Positions 23,410-32,183 are shown, counted from the first letter of the stretch. The stretch: DNA of 47,066 nucleotides from an uncultured Lentisphaerota bacterium (GCA_946413265.1 CAMKJU010000023.1:1-47066); one strand, 5' to 3'. The notes: generated by a model not told the origin, from the sequence alone. Made by a program: numbers and translations.

Positions 23410-24585
23410 ATGAAGAAACTGATATTCGCCTCCGCCATGGCGGCCGTCGCCGCCTCGGCATACGCCGGACTCTACGGCGACACGCCTGACGCCAAGCACG
23501 CCTGGGCCGTACATGATCACAACCGCCCCAATCCCGTCAAGGTCACGCCAGCCGACCAGATCGGACAGCCGCCGAGCGACGCCGTGGTGCTGTTCGACGG
23601 CACGCAGAAGAGCTTCGACGAGAACTGGACCGACGCCCGCGGCAACAAGACCAAGTGGAAGTTCGTCAACGGCACGATGGAATCCGTGCGCTCCGCCGGC
23701 AACATCTGTTCCCGCGAGCAGTTCGGCGACGTGCAGCTGCACGTCGAGTGGCAGGCGCCCGTGAAGGTGTCGGGCTTCGGACAGGGCCGCGGCAACTCCG
23801 GCGTGTTCGTGCTGGGCGGCATGTACGAGGTGCAGGTGCTCGACAGCTACGAGACCAACCCCGCCGACATGAAGAACCCCAACTACGCCGACGGACAGGC
23901 CGGCGCCGTCTACGGACAGAACCCGCCGCTCGTCAACCCCACCCGCAAGCCCGGCGAGTGGCAGGTGTACGACATCGTGTTCCACCAGCCCGTGTTCGAG
24001 GGCAACACGTGCGTGCATCCCGGCTCGCTCACTGTGTTCCTGAACGGCGTACTCGTGCAGGACCACTGGGAGGTCGAAGGCCCCACGTGGCACATGCGCC
24101 GCACGCGCCAGGATAAGCCCCGTGCCACGAAGGGCTCCATCCAGTTCCAGGACCACGGCAATCCCGTCCACTTCCGCAACGTGTGGGCGCGCCACCTGCC
24201 GAGCCGCTATGCGAACACCACGCATGGTACGTACCTCGCAAAGGAGCAGGACGTGGCCGCCCAGCGCAAGGCCACGGCGGAGAAGCTGCTCGCCAAGATC
24301 GACACGTCCAAGTGCGGCGCCAACGAAGTGAACGCCATCCTCGAAGTCGTCTCCTACTGCAAGGGCGAGCCGTTCTGCGGCGCGTGCAAGAAGATCTGCG
24401 GCGGCTACCTCGCCAAGCTCAACGCCATGGACGGCGCCGCGCTCGACCAGGCGAAAGGCGAGATCATGGGCGTCAAGCGCTCCTGCGACGTCCTCGCCCG
24501 CAACAAGGTGGTCGAGAAGTGCCCGCTGAAGGCCAAGATCGAGGAGATCATCAAGGCGCGCGGCTGGGACAAGAAGCGGCGCTAG
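23410..24585 (+). CDS. Secreted DUF1080 (3-keto-disaccharide hydrolase-type) protein with Cys-rich C-terminal tail
   Basis: The 391-residue protein has a signal peptide (MKKLIFASAMAAVAASAYA) and then a DUF1080 beta-sandwich: VVLFDGTQKSFDENWTD, DVQLHVEWQAP, GNSGVFVLGGMYEVQVLDSY, GEWQVYDIVFHQP, and IQFQDHGNPVHFRNVWAR at its end near residue 265. DUF1080 enzymes hydrolyse 3-keto-glycosides in some Bacteroidetes and are extremely common in PVC genomes. An extra 110-residue C-terminal tail carries seven cysteines (DTSKCG, VVSYCKGEPFCGACKKICGG, KRSCDVL, EKCPLK); function unknown, it may bind metal or form disulfides. Its stop is one base from the convergent dprA stop. Confidence 0.85.
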   Translation: MKKLIFASAMAAVAASAYAGLYGDTPDAKHAWAVHDHNRPNPVKVTPADQIGQPPSDAVVLFDGTQKSFDENWTDARGNKTKWKFVNGTMESVRSAGNICSREQFGDVQLHVEWQAPVKVSGFGQGRGNSGVFVLGGMYEVQVLDSYETNPADMKNPNYADGQAGAVYGQNPPLVNPTRKPGEWQVYDIVFHQPVFEGNTCVHPGSLTVFLNGVLVQDHWEVEGPTWHMRRTRQDKPRATKGSIQFQDHGNPVHFRNVWARHLPSRYANTTHGTYLAKEQDVAAQRKATAEKLLAKIDTSKCGANEVNAILEVVSYCKGEPFCGACKKICGGYLAKLNAMDGAALDQAKGEIMGVKRSCDVLARNKVVEKCPLKAKIEEIIKARGWDKKRR

Positions 24586-24586
24586 G

Positions 24587-25720
24587 CTACCGGCTCGCCA
24601 CGCGATTGCCGGGCAGGAAACGGACGCGTCCCTTGAGGCGAAGAGCCACGAGGAGCGCGTTCGTTTTTGCTACCGGCAGCTGTACGGCGCGCGCCACCGC
24701 GTCCAGCGTGGCCCCTGCGGTCGGCACCTGCCGCAACACGAGCGCCTCCTCGATTGAGAGCTTTACTTCTGGCAACTCCGACTGGTAGGGTCGCCTCGCC
24801 GAGGCGACCGAATTTCGGCCCGCTCGGTGATCGGGCCCTACCGATACCGTATCTCGGCCCGCTTGGTGATCGGGCCCTACCGGTGCGATCGGCGTCAACT
24901 CCTCGATCACGTCGTCCACACACGTCACCATGCGCGCGCCCTCGCGGATGAGGTTCAGGCAACCCGCCGAGGACGGCCAGTCGATCCGCCCCGGCACGGC
25001 CATCACCGCGCGCCCCTGCTCGTTCGCGCGCAGGCACGTGACGAGCGTGCCGCTGCGGAGCGGACACTCCACCGCCACCACGCCGCGCGCTAGGCCCGAG
25101 ACGATTCGGTTGCGCTGCGGGAACGTCTGTGCGTCCGGACAACGTCCAAACGGAAACTCGCTCACCACGCACCCGCCGTTCTCCACCATCCGCCGCGCGA
25201 GCGCGCGGTTCGCCTCGGGGTAGAACATGTCGAGCGCGCCGCCCAGCACGCCCGCCGTCACGCCCCCGCCCGCGAGAGCGCCCTCATGCGCCGCCGCGTC
25301 GATGCCCAGCGCGAGTCCCGAGAACACCGCCCACCCCGCGCGCGCCAATCCGGCCGCGAACGTCTTCGCCGTCTCGCGTCCGTACGCCGTGGCCTTGCGC
25401 GTGCCCACGAGCGCCACGCCGGGCTTGGAGAGGACGGAGACATCCCCCACCACGTAGAGGACGAGCGGCGGCGAGGCAATCTCTCGCAGTTGTGGCGGGT
25501 AGTCGGCGTCCAGGTCGGTCACCAGCCGCACGTGCTGCTGCGCCGCCTGCTCGATCTCCCGTTCCCAGGCGGGAACCTTGCCCTCCCAGTCCTTTTTCTC
25601 GGGATAGAATTCATACGCCGCCGCCGCGCTGCCATGCGTTTCCCGCATCAGCCGCGCAAGCGTCACCGCCCCCACCGTGGGGATCATGTTGAAGGCTATT
25701 CTCGCTTCTCGTTCCGTCAT
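24587..25720 (-). CDS. dprA: DNA-processing protein DprA/Smf
   Basis: The ATG at 25720 is preceded by AAGGAGG, which settles the start and gives 377 residues. The Rossmann-like DprA core is clear: GVALVGTRKATAYGRETA, FSGLALGIDAAAHEGAL, GVLGGALDMFYPEANRAL, SEFPFGRCPDAQTFPQRNR and GTLVTCLRANEQGRAVMAVP. A C-terminal winged-helix (LDAVARAVQLPVAKTNALLV) follows. DprA loads RecA on incoming single-stranded DNA during natural transformation. Between core and winged helix, residues about 300-335 (PVGPDHQAGRDTVSVGPDHR and on) are encoded by three consecutive palindromes that look like in-frame insertions. A TATACT box lies at 25750-25755. Confidence 0.95.
   Translation of the reverse strand: MTEREARIAFNMIPTVGAVTLARLMRETHGSAAAAYEFYPEKKDWEGKVPAWEREIEQAAQQHVRLVTDLDADYPPQLREIASPPLVLYVVGDVSVLSKPGVALVGTRKATAYGRETAKTFAAGLARAGWAVFSGLALGIDAAAHEGALAGGGVTAGVLGGALDMFYPEANRALARRMVENGGCVVSEFPFGRCPDAQTFPQRNRIVSGLARGVVAVECPLRSGTLVTCLRANEQGRAVMAVPGRIDWPSSAGCLNLIREGARMVTCVDDVIEELTPIAPVGPDHQAGRDTVSVGPDHRAGRNSVASARRPYQSELPEVKLSIEEALVLRQVPTAGATLDAVARAVQLPVAKTNALLVALRLKGRVRFLPGNRVASR
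24787..24876. repeat. Three tandem GC palindromes inside dprA
   Basis: Palindrome 1: TAGGG then GGTCGCCTCG / CGAGGCGACC with a 1-nt loop (24790-24810). Palindromes 2 and 3: GGCCCG / CGGGCC arms (24818-24838, 24856-24876), each followed by CCCTACCG. All are kept in frame in the dprA linker. Confidence 0.8.
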
Positions 25721-25843
25721 GGCCAAATTCCTCCTTGGAGTCGGCGCACAGTATACCAAGAACGCGGGGAAAAGTTGTGATGAAACAGTCTCTTGGCTGT
25801 CTATTTTTTGTATATTTTTTGTATGCAAAATGTAGCGAAACCG

Positions 25844-26338
25844 CTACTTCTCGAGAATGTTCGAGAGCCGCGCGCGCGCGAAGCGCCAACGCCCGCTTTC
25901 CCGATCTTTGCGGAGAGTGGCATCAAGTACGCGTGCGTCGCGTACGGACCAGCCGAAGTCGTCACCCTTGTAGAAGAAATCGCATGACACCTCTGCCGTA
26001 GTCTTGTCCGTGAACTTCACGGAGATGTCCTCGAACGACAGGTGTAGGTGCGTCGCCATCGTGCGGAATGCGACCACCTGCTGCGTGATGTCCGGAACGG
26101 CAGTGGAGAGAGTGAACGTCTTGCCGAATGCCTCGACCGTGCAGCCCGGTTCGACGAGCGCTACGGCGCGGCGGGCCTTGCCGATGGACTCCAGATTCGG
26201 CTCGTTTCCGTCCTTGTCGAGGGCGGCGGACATCTTCGCGAATGTCTCCTTCACGCGCGTCTCCTCGGATGGCGAGAGGAAATACCAGCCCGCAAGCGCG
26301 ACTGCTGCGAGCGCCAGAACGATGAGAATCTTTTTCAC
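25844..26338 (-). CDS. Small membrane-anchored or exported protein, function unknown
   Basis: The product is 164 residues starting at a GTG (26338) that overlaps the upstream lepB stop as GTGA, so translation is probably coupled. Residues about 3-22 are a hydrophobic segment (ILIVLALAAVALAGWYFL) that would anchor or export the protein; the rest, from SPSEETRVKETF on, is soluble. The order of helices and strands (KETFAKMSAALDKDG, then FEDISVKFTDKTTAEVSCDF) recalls an NTF2/SnoaL-like cone fold, but this is only an impression. No catalytic motif is recognised. It follows a ferredoxin and signal peptidase I in one apparent operon; dprA is 123 bp downstream, behind its own -10 box. Confidence 0.6.
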   Translation of the reverse strand: MKKILIVLALAAVALAGWYFLSPSEETRVKETFAKMSAALDKDGNEPNLESIGKARRAVALVEPGCTVEAFGKTFTLSTAVPDITQQVVAFRTMATHLHLSFEDISVKFTDKTTAEVSCDFFYKGDDFGWSVRDARVLDATLRKDRESGRWRFARARLSNILEK

Positions 26339-26775
26339 CAGAGAGGCCTTCCTGCAACGCGAGCGAGCGAGATTTCGCCGCCCACGTGGTTTTCAAAAGG
26401 GACGGAGCGGTTATCGCCCATCACGTAGATGTGTCCGGGCTGGACTGTGCGCGGCGGCACGTTCTAGCCAGAATTCTTCACAACGTACGGCTCGTCGAGG
26501 GGTTGTCCGTTCACCACGCATACGCCGTTGCTGAACGCAACGGTCTCCCCTTCGAACGCCAGTACGCGCTTGAGCAGCATGTAGCGAGTGCCGCCGTACT
26601 TCAGCACCACAACGTCGCCACGCGCCGGCGCATGGGACCGATACGCCGTGAGAACGCAGAAATTGAACCCATGCGCCGCGTATGTTGGCTCCATGCTCTC
26701 GCCGTCCACTACCATCGGACGCAGCAAGCATGTGCCAATAAGCCAAGTTGCGGCCGCCACGAGGGCAAGCCGCAC
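26335..26775 (-). CDS. lepB: Signal peptidase I, interrupted by in-frame amber codon at 26464-26466
   Basis: A membrane segment (LALVAAATWLIGTCLL) is followed by the catalytic Ser box DGESMEPTY and the Lys box YMLLKRVLAFEGE, then NGQPLDEPYVVKNSG and a TAG. The same frame continues for 42 codons with NVPPRTVQPGHIYVMGDNRS, the conserved GDNRS box of signal peptidase I, and ends in a TGA that overlaps the next gene's GTG. The TAG sits where a Trp (TGG) would be natural. So it is one gene with a point stop: sequencing error, recent mutation or readthrough. There is no ATG; I use the GTG at 26775, but a TTG at 26883 inside the ferredoxin gene is also possible. Cleaves signal peptides at the membrane. 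Confidence 0.7.
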
Positions 26776-26827
26776 AAGAAATCCGCGCGTGAGGCGCGGA
26801 AATATGAACCTAGCTAGTGGCAGGGTC

Positions 26828-27001
26828 TTACTCGGCTGAGATCGCTTCGACCGGGCAGCCGCCAGCGCACGCGCCGCAGTCAACGCAGGTCGCCGCGTCG
26901 ATCACGCACTTGCCGTCCGCCTCGGAAATCGCGCCGGCCGGGCAGTTCTCTTTGCACGCGCCGCATCCGACGCACTTCTCTTGATCAATCTTGTGTGCCA
27001 T
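26828..27001 (-). CDS. 2[4Fe-4S] ferredoxin, 57 residues
   Basis: A short gene starting ATG at 27001, preceded by AAGGAG at a good distance. The product MAHKIDQEKCVGCGACKENC...CVDCGACAGGCPVEAISAE holds two complete CxxCxxCxxxCP clusters, with Cys at 10, 13, 16, 20 and 39, 42, 45, 49. This is the classic clostridial-type bacterial ferredoxin that carries electrons at low potential, which suits an anaerobe. A candidate promoter (TTGCCT, 18 bp, GATAAT) is at 27038-27067. The signal peptidase gene follows directly. Confidence 0.93.
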   Translation of the reverse strand: MAHKIDQEKCVGCGACKENCPAGAISEADGKCVIDAATCVDCGACAGGCPVEAISAE

Positions 27002-27037
27002 TTTCTGTTCTCCTTCTTTGAGTGGTTGGCAGTGGGT

Positions 27038-27067
27038 ATTATCTCACAGACACCTTCTGTTAGGCAA
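27038..27067 (-). promoter_or_regulatory. Candidate promoter of ferredoxin gene
   Basis: TTGCCT (minus strand, 27062-27067), 18-bp spacer, GATAAT (27038-27043), 36 bp before the ferredoxin ATG. Confidence 0.5.
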
Positions 27068-27111
27068 CGGTAAGATATAACTTTTTTAACCCTCAGCTTC
27101 CCCGTGGCACA

Positions 27112-27155
27112 AAAGCAAAAAAACCCAGGGCGGGAACCCCGGGGCTTTTTTGCTT
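27112..27155 (-). terminator. Rho-independent terminator of rpsO-pnp
   Basis: On the minus strand AAGCAAAAAAGCCCCGGGG and its partner CTGGGTTTTTTTGCTT form a stem ending in a T run, 20 bp after the pnp stop. The A and T runs on both sides could allow it to work in both directions. Confidence 0.8.
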
Positions 27156-27174
27156 GCGCCTTGCGGCATTTGGC

Positions 27175-29298
27175 TTACGCCTGCTGCGCGGCGGCGTCCG
27201 CTTCCTTCATCGCCTCGCGGCGGGAAAGCTTGATGCGGCCGCGGTCGTCCACGCTCAGGCACTTCACGAGCATCTTGTCGCCGACCTTGCAGACGGCTTC
27301 GACGTTCGGGACGCGCTTGTCGCTGAGTTCGGAGATGTGGCAGAGGCCGTCGATGCCGGGGAGAATCTGCACGAACGCGCCGAACTCCTTGATGCCGGTG
27401 ACGGTGCCCTCGTAGATCTTGCCGGGTTCGGCTTCCGCCGTCACCGCCTGAACCTCCTTCTTGGCCGCTTCCATCATGTCGCCGAGCGTGGCGAAGATGG
27501 AGACGACGCCGAAGTCGCCCTCTTCCTCGATGTCGATCTGGGCGCCCGTGCGCTCGCAGATGCCGCGGATCGTCTCGCCGCCCTTGCCGATGAGCGCGCC
27601 GATCTTGTCCGCCGGAATCTTGATGACCTCCATGCGGGGCGCGTAGGGGCTTAGCTGCTCGCGCGGCGCGGGGATCACGCTTTCCATGAAGTCGATGATC
27701 TTCAGACGCGCGTCGTGGGCCGCCTTGATGGCGCCCTCCACGAGGTCCCACGTGAGGCCGCGGAGCTTCAGGTCGACCTGGAAGCCCGTGATGCCCTTCT
27801 TCGTGCCGCCCACCTTGAAGTCCATGTCGCCGCAGTGGTCCTCGGCGCCGAGGATGTCCGTGACGAGCACCTTCTTCGACTGGTCGTCGTTGGTGAAGAG
27901 GCCGATCGAGATGCCGGCCACCGTGCGCTTGAGCGGCACGCCCGCGTCCATGAGGGCGAGGCAGCCGTTGCAGATGGACGCCATCGACGAGGAGCCGTTG
28001 GAGCCCATGATCTCGCTGACGACGCGGATCGAGTACGGGAAGTCATCCGGCAGCACTTCCGCGATGGAACGCTCGGCGAGCGCGCCGTGGCCGATCTCGC
28101 GGCGGCCGGTGGAGCCGAGTCGGCCCACTTCGCCCGTGCAGTACGGCGGGAAGTTGTAGTGGAGGATGAAGCGCTGGCTCGTGGGGCCGCCCGTCACGGA
28201 GTCGAGCTCCTGGGCGTCCTTCTTCGTGCCGAGCGTGACCGTGGCGAACGACTGCGTCTCGCCGCGCGAGAAGATCGCCGAGCCGTGGACGCGCGGGAGC
28301 ACGCCCACCTGGGCCGCGAGCGGACGAATCTCGTGCTGGGCGCGTCCGTCGATGCGGAGGCCCTTCTCGAGCACGTTCTTGCGGACTGTCTCGATCTCGA
28401 GGGCGTCGAAAAGGTGCACGAAGCCGACGGCGTCGATCTCGGGCCACTTCTCGGAGACCTTCTTGAGGAGGTCCTCCTTGATGGCGCTGACCTTGCCCTG
28501 GCGCTCAAGCTTGCCCTTGATGAGAAGCGCGGCCGCAAGGGCCTCGCCGCCTTCGGCGCGGATGAAGTCCATCTTGTCCTGCGGCTGCGGGACGTCGTGG
28601 ATGTCCTTGTCCGGCTTGCCGAGGGCTCTGCGCATCTCGATCTGGAGGTCGATGATCTTCTCGACTTCCTCATGGGCACGCTTGAGGGCGGCGAGGAAGT
28701 CCTCGTCGCTCACCTCGGCGGCGGAGCCCTCCATCATGAGGAACTTGCCGCGGATGCCGGCGTAGAGGAGGTCGATGTCGCTCTTCGCCTTCTGGTCGTG
28801 CGTGGGGTTGATCACCCACTCGCCGTCCACGCGGCCGATGCGGACGCAGCCGATCGGGCCCATGAACGGGATCTCGCTGATGTGGAGCGCGGCCGAAGAG
28901 GCGTTCACGGCGAGGAAGTCCGCCTCGCGCGTACCGTCACTCTGGATGAGCATCGAGTTGACCTGCACGTCGTTGTAGTACCCGTCGGGGAACAGCGGAC
29001 GTATCGGGCGGTCGCACATGCGGGCCGTGAGGATTTCCTTGCTCGTGGGACGCGCCTCGCGCTTGAAGAAGCCGCCCGGGAACTTGCCGGCCGCGTAGAA
29101 CTTCTCGCGGTACTCGCACTGGAGCGGGAAGAAGTCGATGCCCTCGCGGGGCGTATCGGTGTTCGTCACGGCCGTGAAGACCGTCGTATCGCCATACGAT
29201 ACGGAGACGGCCCCGGCGGCCTGCTGGGCCAGAAGGCCCGTCTCGATCACGAGGTCTTTGCCCCCTATCGAGACTTTAAACTGTTTTGTATTCTGCAT
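27175..29298 (-). CDS. pnp: Polyribonucleotide nucleotidyltransferase (PNPase)
   Basis: The ATG at 29298 gives 707 residues, the usual length, and has GGGAGG upstream. Domains in order: first RNase PH domain ([39 protein letters not shown]), alpha-helical domain, second RNase PH domain ([67 protein letters not shown]), then KH ([20 protein letters not shown]) and S1 ([18 protein letters not shown]). It degrades RNA 3' to 5' with phosphate as part of the RNA decay machinery. It follows rpsO, a conserved pairing, with a GGGGTC/GACCCC hairpin in the gap (29330-29347). Confidence 0.98.
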   Translation of the reverse strand: MQNTKQFKVSIGGKDLVIETGLLAQQAAGAVSVSYGDTTVFTAVTNTDTPREGIDFFPLQCEYREKFYAAGKFPGGFFKREARPTSKEILTARMCDRPIRPLFPDGYYNDVQVNSMLIQSDGTREADFLAVNASSAALHISEIPFMGPIGCVRIGRVDGEWVINPTHDQKAKSDIDLLYAGIRGKFLMMEGSAAEVSDEDFLAALKRAHEEVEKIIDLQIEMRRALGKPDKDIHDVPQPQDKMDFIRAEGGEALAAALLIKGKLERQGKVSAIKEDLLKKVSEKWPEIDAVGFVHLFDALEIETVRKNVLEKGLRIDGRAQHEIRPLAAQVGVLPRVHGSAIFSRGETQSFATVTLGTKKDAQELDSVTGGPTSQRFILHYNFPPYCTGEVGRLGSTGRREIGHGALAERSIAEVLPDDFPYSIRVVSEIMGSNGSSSMASICNGCLALMDAGVPLKRTVAGISIGLFTNDDQSKKVLVTDILGAEDHCGDMDFKVGGTKKGITGFQVDLKLRGLTWDLVEGAIKAAHDARLKIIDFMESVIPAPREQLSPYAPRMEVIKIPADKIGALIGKGGETIRGICERTGAQIDIEEEGDFGVVSIFATLGDMMEAAKKEVQAVTAEAEPGKIYEGTVTGIKEFGAFVQILPGIDGLCHISELSDKRVPNVEAVCKVGDKMLVKCLSVDDRGRIKLSRREAMKEADAAAQQA

Positions 29299-29329
29299 TG
29301 GATAGTTTCCTCCCATGGGGGACAACGAA

Positions 29330-29347
29330 CGGGGTCTATGGCGACCC
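29330..29347 (-). promoter_or_regulatory. Hairpin in the rpsO-pnp gap
   Basis: Perfect 6-bp stem GGGGTC/GACCCC with a 6-nt loop, 31 bases before the pnp start. In E. coli the same gap carries an RNase III-cut hairpin that controls pnp; a similar role here is inference. Confidence 0.4.
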
Positions 29348-29379
29348 CGAGCCCCGCCCATGGATTTTTCCGTATTTTA

Positions 29380-29640
29380 TTAGCGGCGGAGCCCGAGCTT
29401 CGCGATGAGGTCCTTGTACTTCGCCTCGTCCTCGCGCTTGAGATAGTCGAGGAGCTTGCGGCGGTTGTTGACCTTACGGAGCAGGCCGTGACGGGACGAA
29501 TGGTCCTTCTTGTTGGCCTTCAGGTGCTGCGTGAGCGCCTGGATCTCCTTGGTGAGAAGCGCGATCTGCACTTCGGACGAGCCCGTATCGCGGTCATGGC
29601 GCTGGAACTCGGAACGGATGGCGGATTTGTCAATCTGCAT
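29380..29640 (-). CDS. rpsO: 30S ribosomal protein S15
   Basis: An 86-residue protein with the S15 signature: [40 protein letters not shown] and [13 protein letters not shown]. It binds 16S rRNA in the platform of the small subunit. It is slightly shorter than the 89-residue E. coli protein, starting [16 protein letters not shown]. The ribosome site is weak (AAAGAAAG). It is followed by pnp as in most bacteria. A candidate promoter lies about 150 bp upstream, leaving a long 5' leader in which S15 autoregulation would be possible. Confidence 0.98.
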   Translation of the reverse strand: MQIDKSAIRSEFQRHDRDTGSSEVQIALLTKEIQALTQHLKANKKDHSSRHGLLRKVNNRRKLLDYLKREDEAKYKDLIAKLGLRR

Positions 29641-29788
29641 TTTCTTTTACTTTCTTTTGGTTTTTGTACGCGTTCCGACGCCGTGACCCCTACCCGCAGC
29701 GCGCGTGCGCAAATTCGAACATCCGCAGGAACTGGCGGACGCCCGCAACGGGGAGAAATCTCCTTAGACGGTCGCAGGAACGCGAGAT

Positions 29789-29817
29789 AGTTTATCAAAA
29801 CGTTCCGCCGCAGTCAA
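29789..29817 (-). promoter_or_regulatory. Sigma-70-type promoter of rpsO-pnp
   Basis: TTGACT (29812-29817), 17-bp spacer, TAAACT (29789-29794) on the minus strand. The -35 box overlaps the uxaB stop codon. Confidence 0.55.
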
Positions 29818-31118
29818 TGCCCGAGCAATTGTAATTTCACAAATTCGGCGAAACCAGGAATCGTAGTAAGGTCCATGCCCCAGAAGTCGGACTTGCGGAG
29901 GATGTCGTCCACGGATGGATTGGTCTTGAAGTAGGCCATCACCTCGGGGCTGTCGTTCACCGCGTCCGTGCGGTAGAACTTGATGAGCGACGCCATCGAC
30001 CCCGTGAGGCCGGGCGGTAGCTTCCCGAACATCTTCAAGTAGTCGAGGATCGTGGGCAGCACGCGCACCTTCCACTTCGACACGCTGTTGAGGCAGATCG
30101 ATAGCAGGCGGTGGTTCGCGAACGGATTGGCGAAACGTTCAAGCACCGACTCCGCGTAGGCGCGCTTGTCGGCGTCCGGCAGGTCGATGGTTGGGAGAAT
30201 TTCCTCAAAAAGAATCTGGCGGAAGAAAGCGTTGAACTTCGGGTCGGCTACCAGTTCGGCCACGAATGTGAAGCCCGCGAGGTGTCCTTCCAGCACGGTC
30301 GCCGTGTGCGCGCCGTTCAGGAAGCGCACCTTGCGCGTACGGTAGGGCGTCTGGTCCTTCGTGTAGACCACGTTGAGCCCCGCCTTCTGGAACGGGATTT
30401 CCTTCTCAAGGTCGAAGTCGGTCTGGATCACCCAGAAGTGGAACGGCTCGCCGCACACGAGCACGTCGTCCTGCTCGCCGAGCTGCTTGGCGTAGCGCGC
30501 CGCCGATTCGGCATCGGGACGCCCCGCCACGATGCGGTCCACGAGCGTGGAGCAGAACACGCAGTCCTTCTCCACCCACGCGGCGGCGGCGGCCTCGCCC
30601 CAGTCGGCGAGGTAGTGGAGCACGTGTTCGCGTAGCATCGCGCCGTTCTTGTCGATCAGCTCGCACGGGATGAAGACGAGCCCCGGCAGATTCGCCTTCG
30701 CGCGCGCCACGCAGAGTTTCGCGACTTTCGCCGGGAAGGTGTTCGCACCCGCGCGGTACTCGATGCCCGCCTCGGTGGTGTTGGAAACGACAAAGCGCAA
30801 GTCGGGATTCCGCGCGACCTCCTCCACGGCCGGCCATTCCGAGAGGGCGTTCAGCACGCCCTTCACGCACGTGATCTCGCGGAACAGCTCCACGGGCTTG
30901 CCGCCCTCCACGCCGCGCAGCACCGTGTGGTAGCGCCCACCGCGCGCGTTGAGGATCTTCGAGGGCGGACTCAGCTCGTCGCCGATTGGCTGGACGATCT
31001 GCACGGCGGCGTCAAAGCCCGCCTTCTCGTTCATGATGTCCACCATCCAGTCCACGAAGCAGCGCAGGAAGTTTCCTTCGCCGAATTGCAGTATCTTGAC
31101 TTTCTTCTCTGTCGACAT
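29814..31118 (-). CDS. uxaB: Tagaturonate reductase (altronate oxidoreductase)
   Basis: The 434-residue protein belongs to the mannitol dehydrogenase superfamily and fits UxaB: ILQFGEGNFLRCFVDWMVD at the N-terminus (nucleotide binding), GLVFIPCELIDKNGAMLREH, the CEPFHFWVIQ-like block GEPFHFWVIQTDFDLE, and the catalytic-region motif KVRFLNGAHTATVLEGHLAG with the family's Lys and Asn-Gly-x-His. It reduces tagaturonate to altronate with NADH in galacturonate (pectin) catabolism. No other uxa or uxu gene is in the window. AAAGGAAC precedes the ATG. It starts 24 bp after the CaCA antiporter stop. Confidence 0.92.
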   Translation of the reverse strand: MSTEKKVKILQFGEGNFLRCFVDWMVDIMNEKAGFDAAVQIVQPIGDELSPPSKILNARGGRYHTVLRGVEGGKPVELFREITCVKGVLNALSEWPAVEEVARNPDLRFVVSNTTEAGIEYRAGANTFPAKVAKLCVARAKANLPGLVFIPCELIDKNGAMLREHVLHYLADWGEAAAAAWVEKDCVFCSTLVDRIVAGRPDAESAARYAKQLGEQDDVLVCGEPFHFWVIQTDFDLEKEIPFQKAGLNVVYTKDQTPYRTRKVRFLNGAHTATVLEGHLAGFTFVAELVADPKFNAFFRQILFEEILPTIDLPDADKRAYAESVLERFANPFANHRLLSICLNSVSKWKVRVLPTILDYLKMFGKLPPGLTGSMASLIKFYRTDAVNDSPEVMAYFKTNPSVDDILRKSDFWGMDLTTIPGFAEFVKLQLLGH

Positions 31119-31142
31119 AATCGTTCCTTTCTTGAAGCCACA

Positions 31143-32183
31143 TTATTTCGCGCCGGTTTCCTGCCAGAGCATCAGGCCCATGTACGCGGCAAAAAACAGC
31201 AGCCACAACGCGCCAGCCACACGTCCGATTGCCTTGGGTTCGCTCGGCTTGCGGTAGTTTAGACCGAACATGGCGATCGACACGGACGTTATCACCATCA
31301 TCGGCAGGTCGCGCGAGAACAGGTACGGGCTGATGTTCTTGAACGGCGAGATCACCCCCGCAAGGCCCACCACCGCGAGCGTGTTGAAGAAGTTCGACCC
31401 CACGATGTTGCCCAGCACGAACTCGTGCTCGCCCTTCCGCGCCGAGGCGATGGCACTCGCGAGCTCCGGAAGCGACGTGCCGACGGATACCACGGTCAGG
31501 CCGATAAGCAGCTCGCTCACTCCCATCGTGCGCGCCAAATCAACGCATCCCCAAACAAGCACGTGCGACGCCCCCACCAGGAATGCAAGCCCCAGCACCA
31601 AGAACAGCCACCCCTTCCACAGCGGCATCGTCTTTTCGCGCCCCCCATCGGACAATCCGCCAGCCGGTAGGGCGCGCTCGCCGAGCGCGCCGTTCGCATC
31701 CGCCTTCTTCTTCTGCGACTGGTCGAACCAGCAGTAGAGCGGCAAGAGAACGGCGAAGACGCCCAGGAGGATGAATCCGTCCACACGCGAGAAGCCATTT
31801 CCCGAAGTGACGAGGAAACAGGAAAGGAGCGCAATCGCCACAAGCGCGGGCACCGCCACGAACACGATGGACGGCTTCACGACGAGCGGCTTGATGAGCG
31901 CGGCCACGCCGAGGATCACGGCTATGTTGAACACGCACGAGCCGTATGCGTTGCCGAGCGAAAGGTCGGAATGGCCCGTCGCGCCAGACAGCGCCGACAC
32001 GCACAGTTCCGGTGCGGACGTTCCGAACCCGATGATGACCATGCCGATGATGAACGGACTCACCCCGAACGCCTTCGCCACCGCGCTCGCGCCGTCCACG
32101 AACGCATCCGCGCTCCAGGCCAGAACTGCGAGTCCGCCGATCACGCATACGATTGAAAGCCAGAGGGGAAGATCAGGATACAT
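31143..32183 (-). CDS. CaCA-family calcium/sodium antiporter (YrbG type)
   Basis: The 346-residue membrane protein has two inverted halves, each with an alpha-repeat: GFGTSAPELCVSALSGATGH in the first and SVGTSLPELASAIASARKGE in the second, with LGNAYGSCVFN and LGNIVGSNFFN after them. These are the ion-binding GxGTSxPE and GN-x2-GSN-x-FN motifs of YrbG-like K+-independent Na+/Ca2+ exchangers. The central hydrophilic loop includes ADANGALGERALPAGGL, encoded by a perfect GC palindrome that seems to be an in-frame insertion. It lies between the DUF6930-like gene (19 bp) and uxaB (24 bp). Confidence 0.93.
   Translation of the reverse strand: MYPDLPLWLSIVCVIGGLAVLAWSADAFVDGASAVAKAFGVSPFIIGMVIIGFGTSAPELCVSALSGATGHSDLSLGNAYGSCVFNIAVILGVAALIKPLVVKPSIVFVAVPALVAIALLSCFLVTSGNGFSRVDGFILLGVFAVLLPLYCWFDQSQKKKADANGALGERALPAGGLSDGGREKTMPLWKGWLFLVLGLAFLVGASHVLVWGCVDLARTMGVSELLIGLTVVSVGTSLPELASAIASARKGEHEFVLGNIVGSNFFNTLAVVGLAGVISPFKNISPYLFSRDLPMMVITSVSIAMFGLNYRKPSEPKAIGRVAGALWLLFFAAYMGLMLWQETGAK
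31668..31691. repeat. TAGGG-type palindrome inside the CaCA antiporter gene
   Basis: TAGGG followed by GGCGCGCTCG / CGAGCGCGCC, 10-bp perfect arms with a 1-nt loop. Same design as palindrome 1 in dprA; read in frame as NGALGERALPA. Confidence 0.85.

Noticed and set aside
23287..24225. N-terminal extension of hemL to 743 codons
   Set aside because: The extension is antisense to the DUF1080 gene, and the family start is at 23286.
27715..29790. 691-codon plus-strand open frame
   Set aside because: Antisense to pnp and rpsO; composition is Leu/Arg/Asp-rich without motifs.
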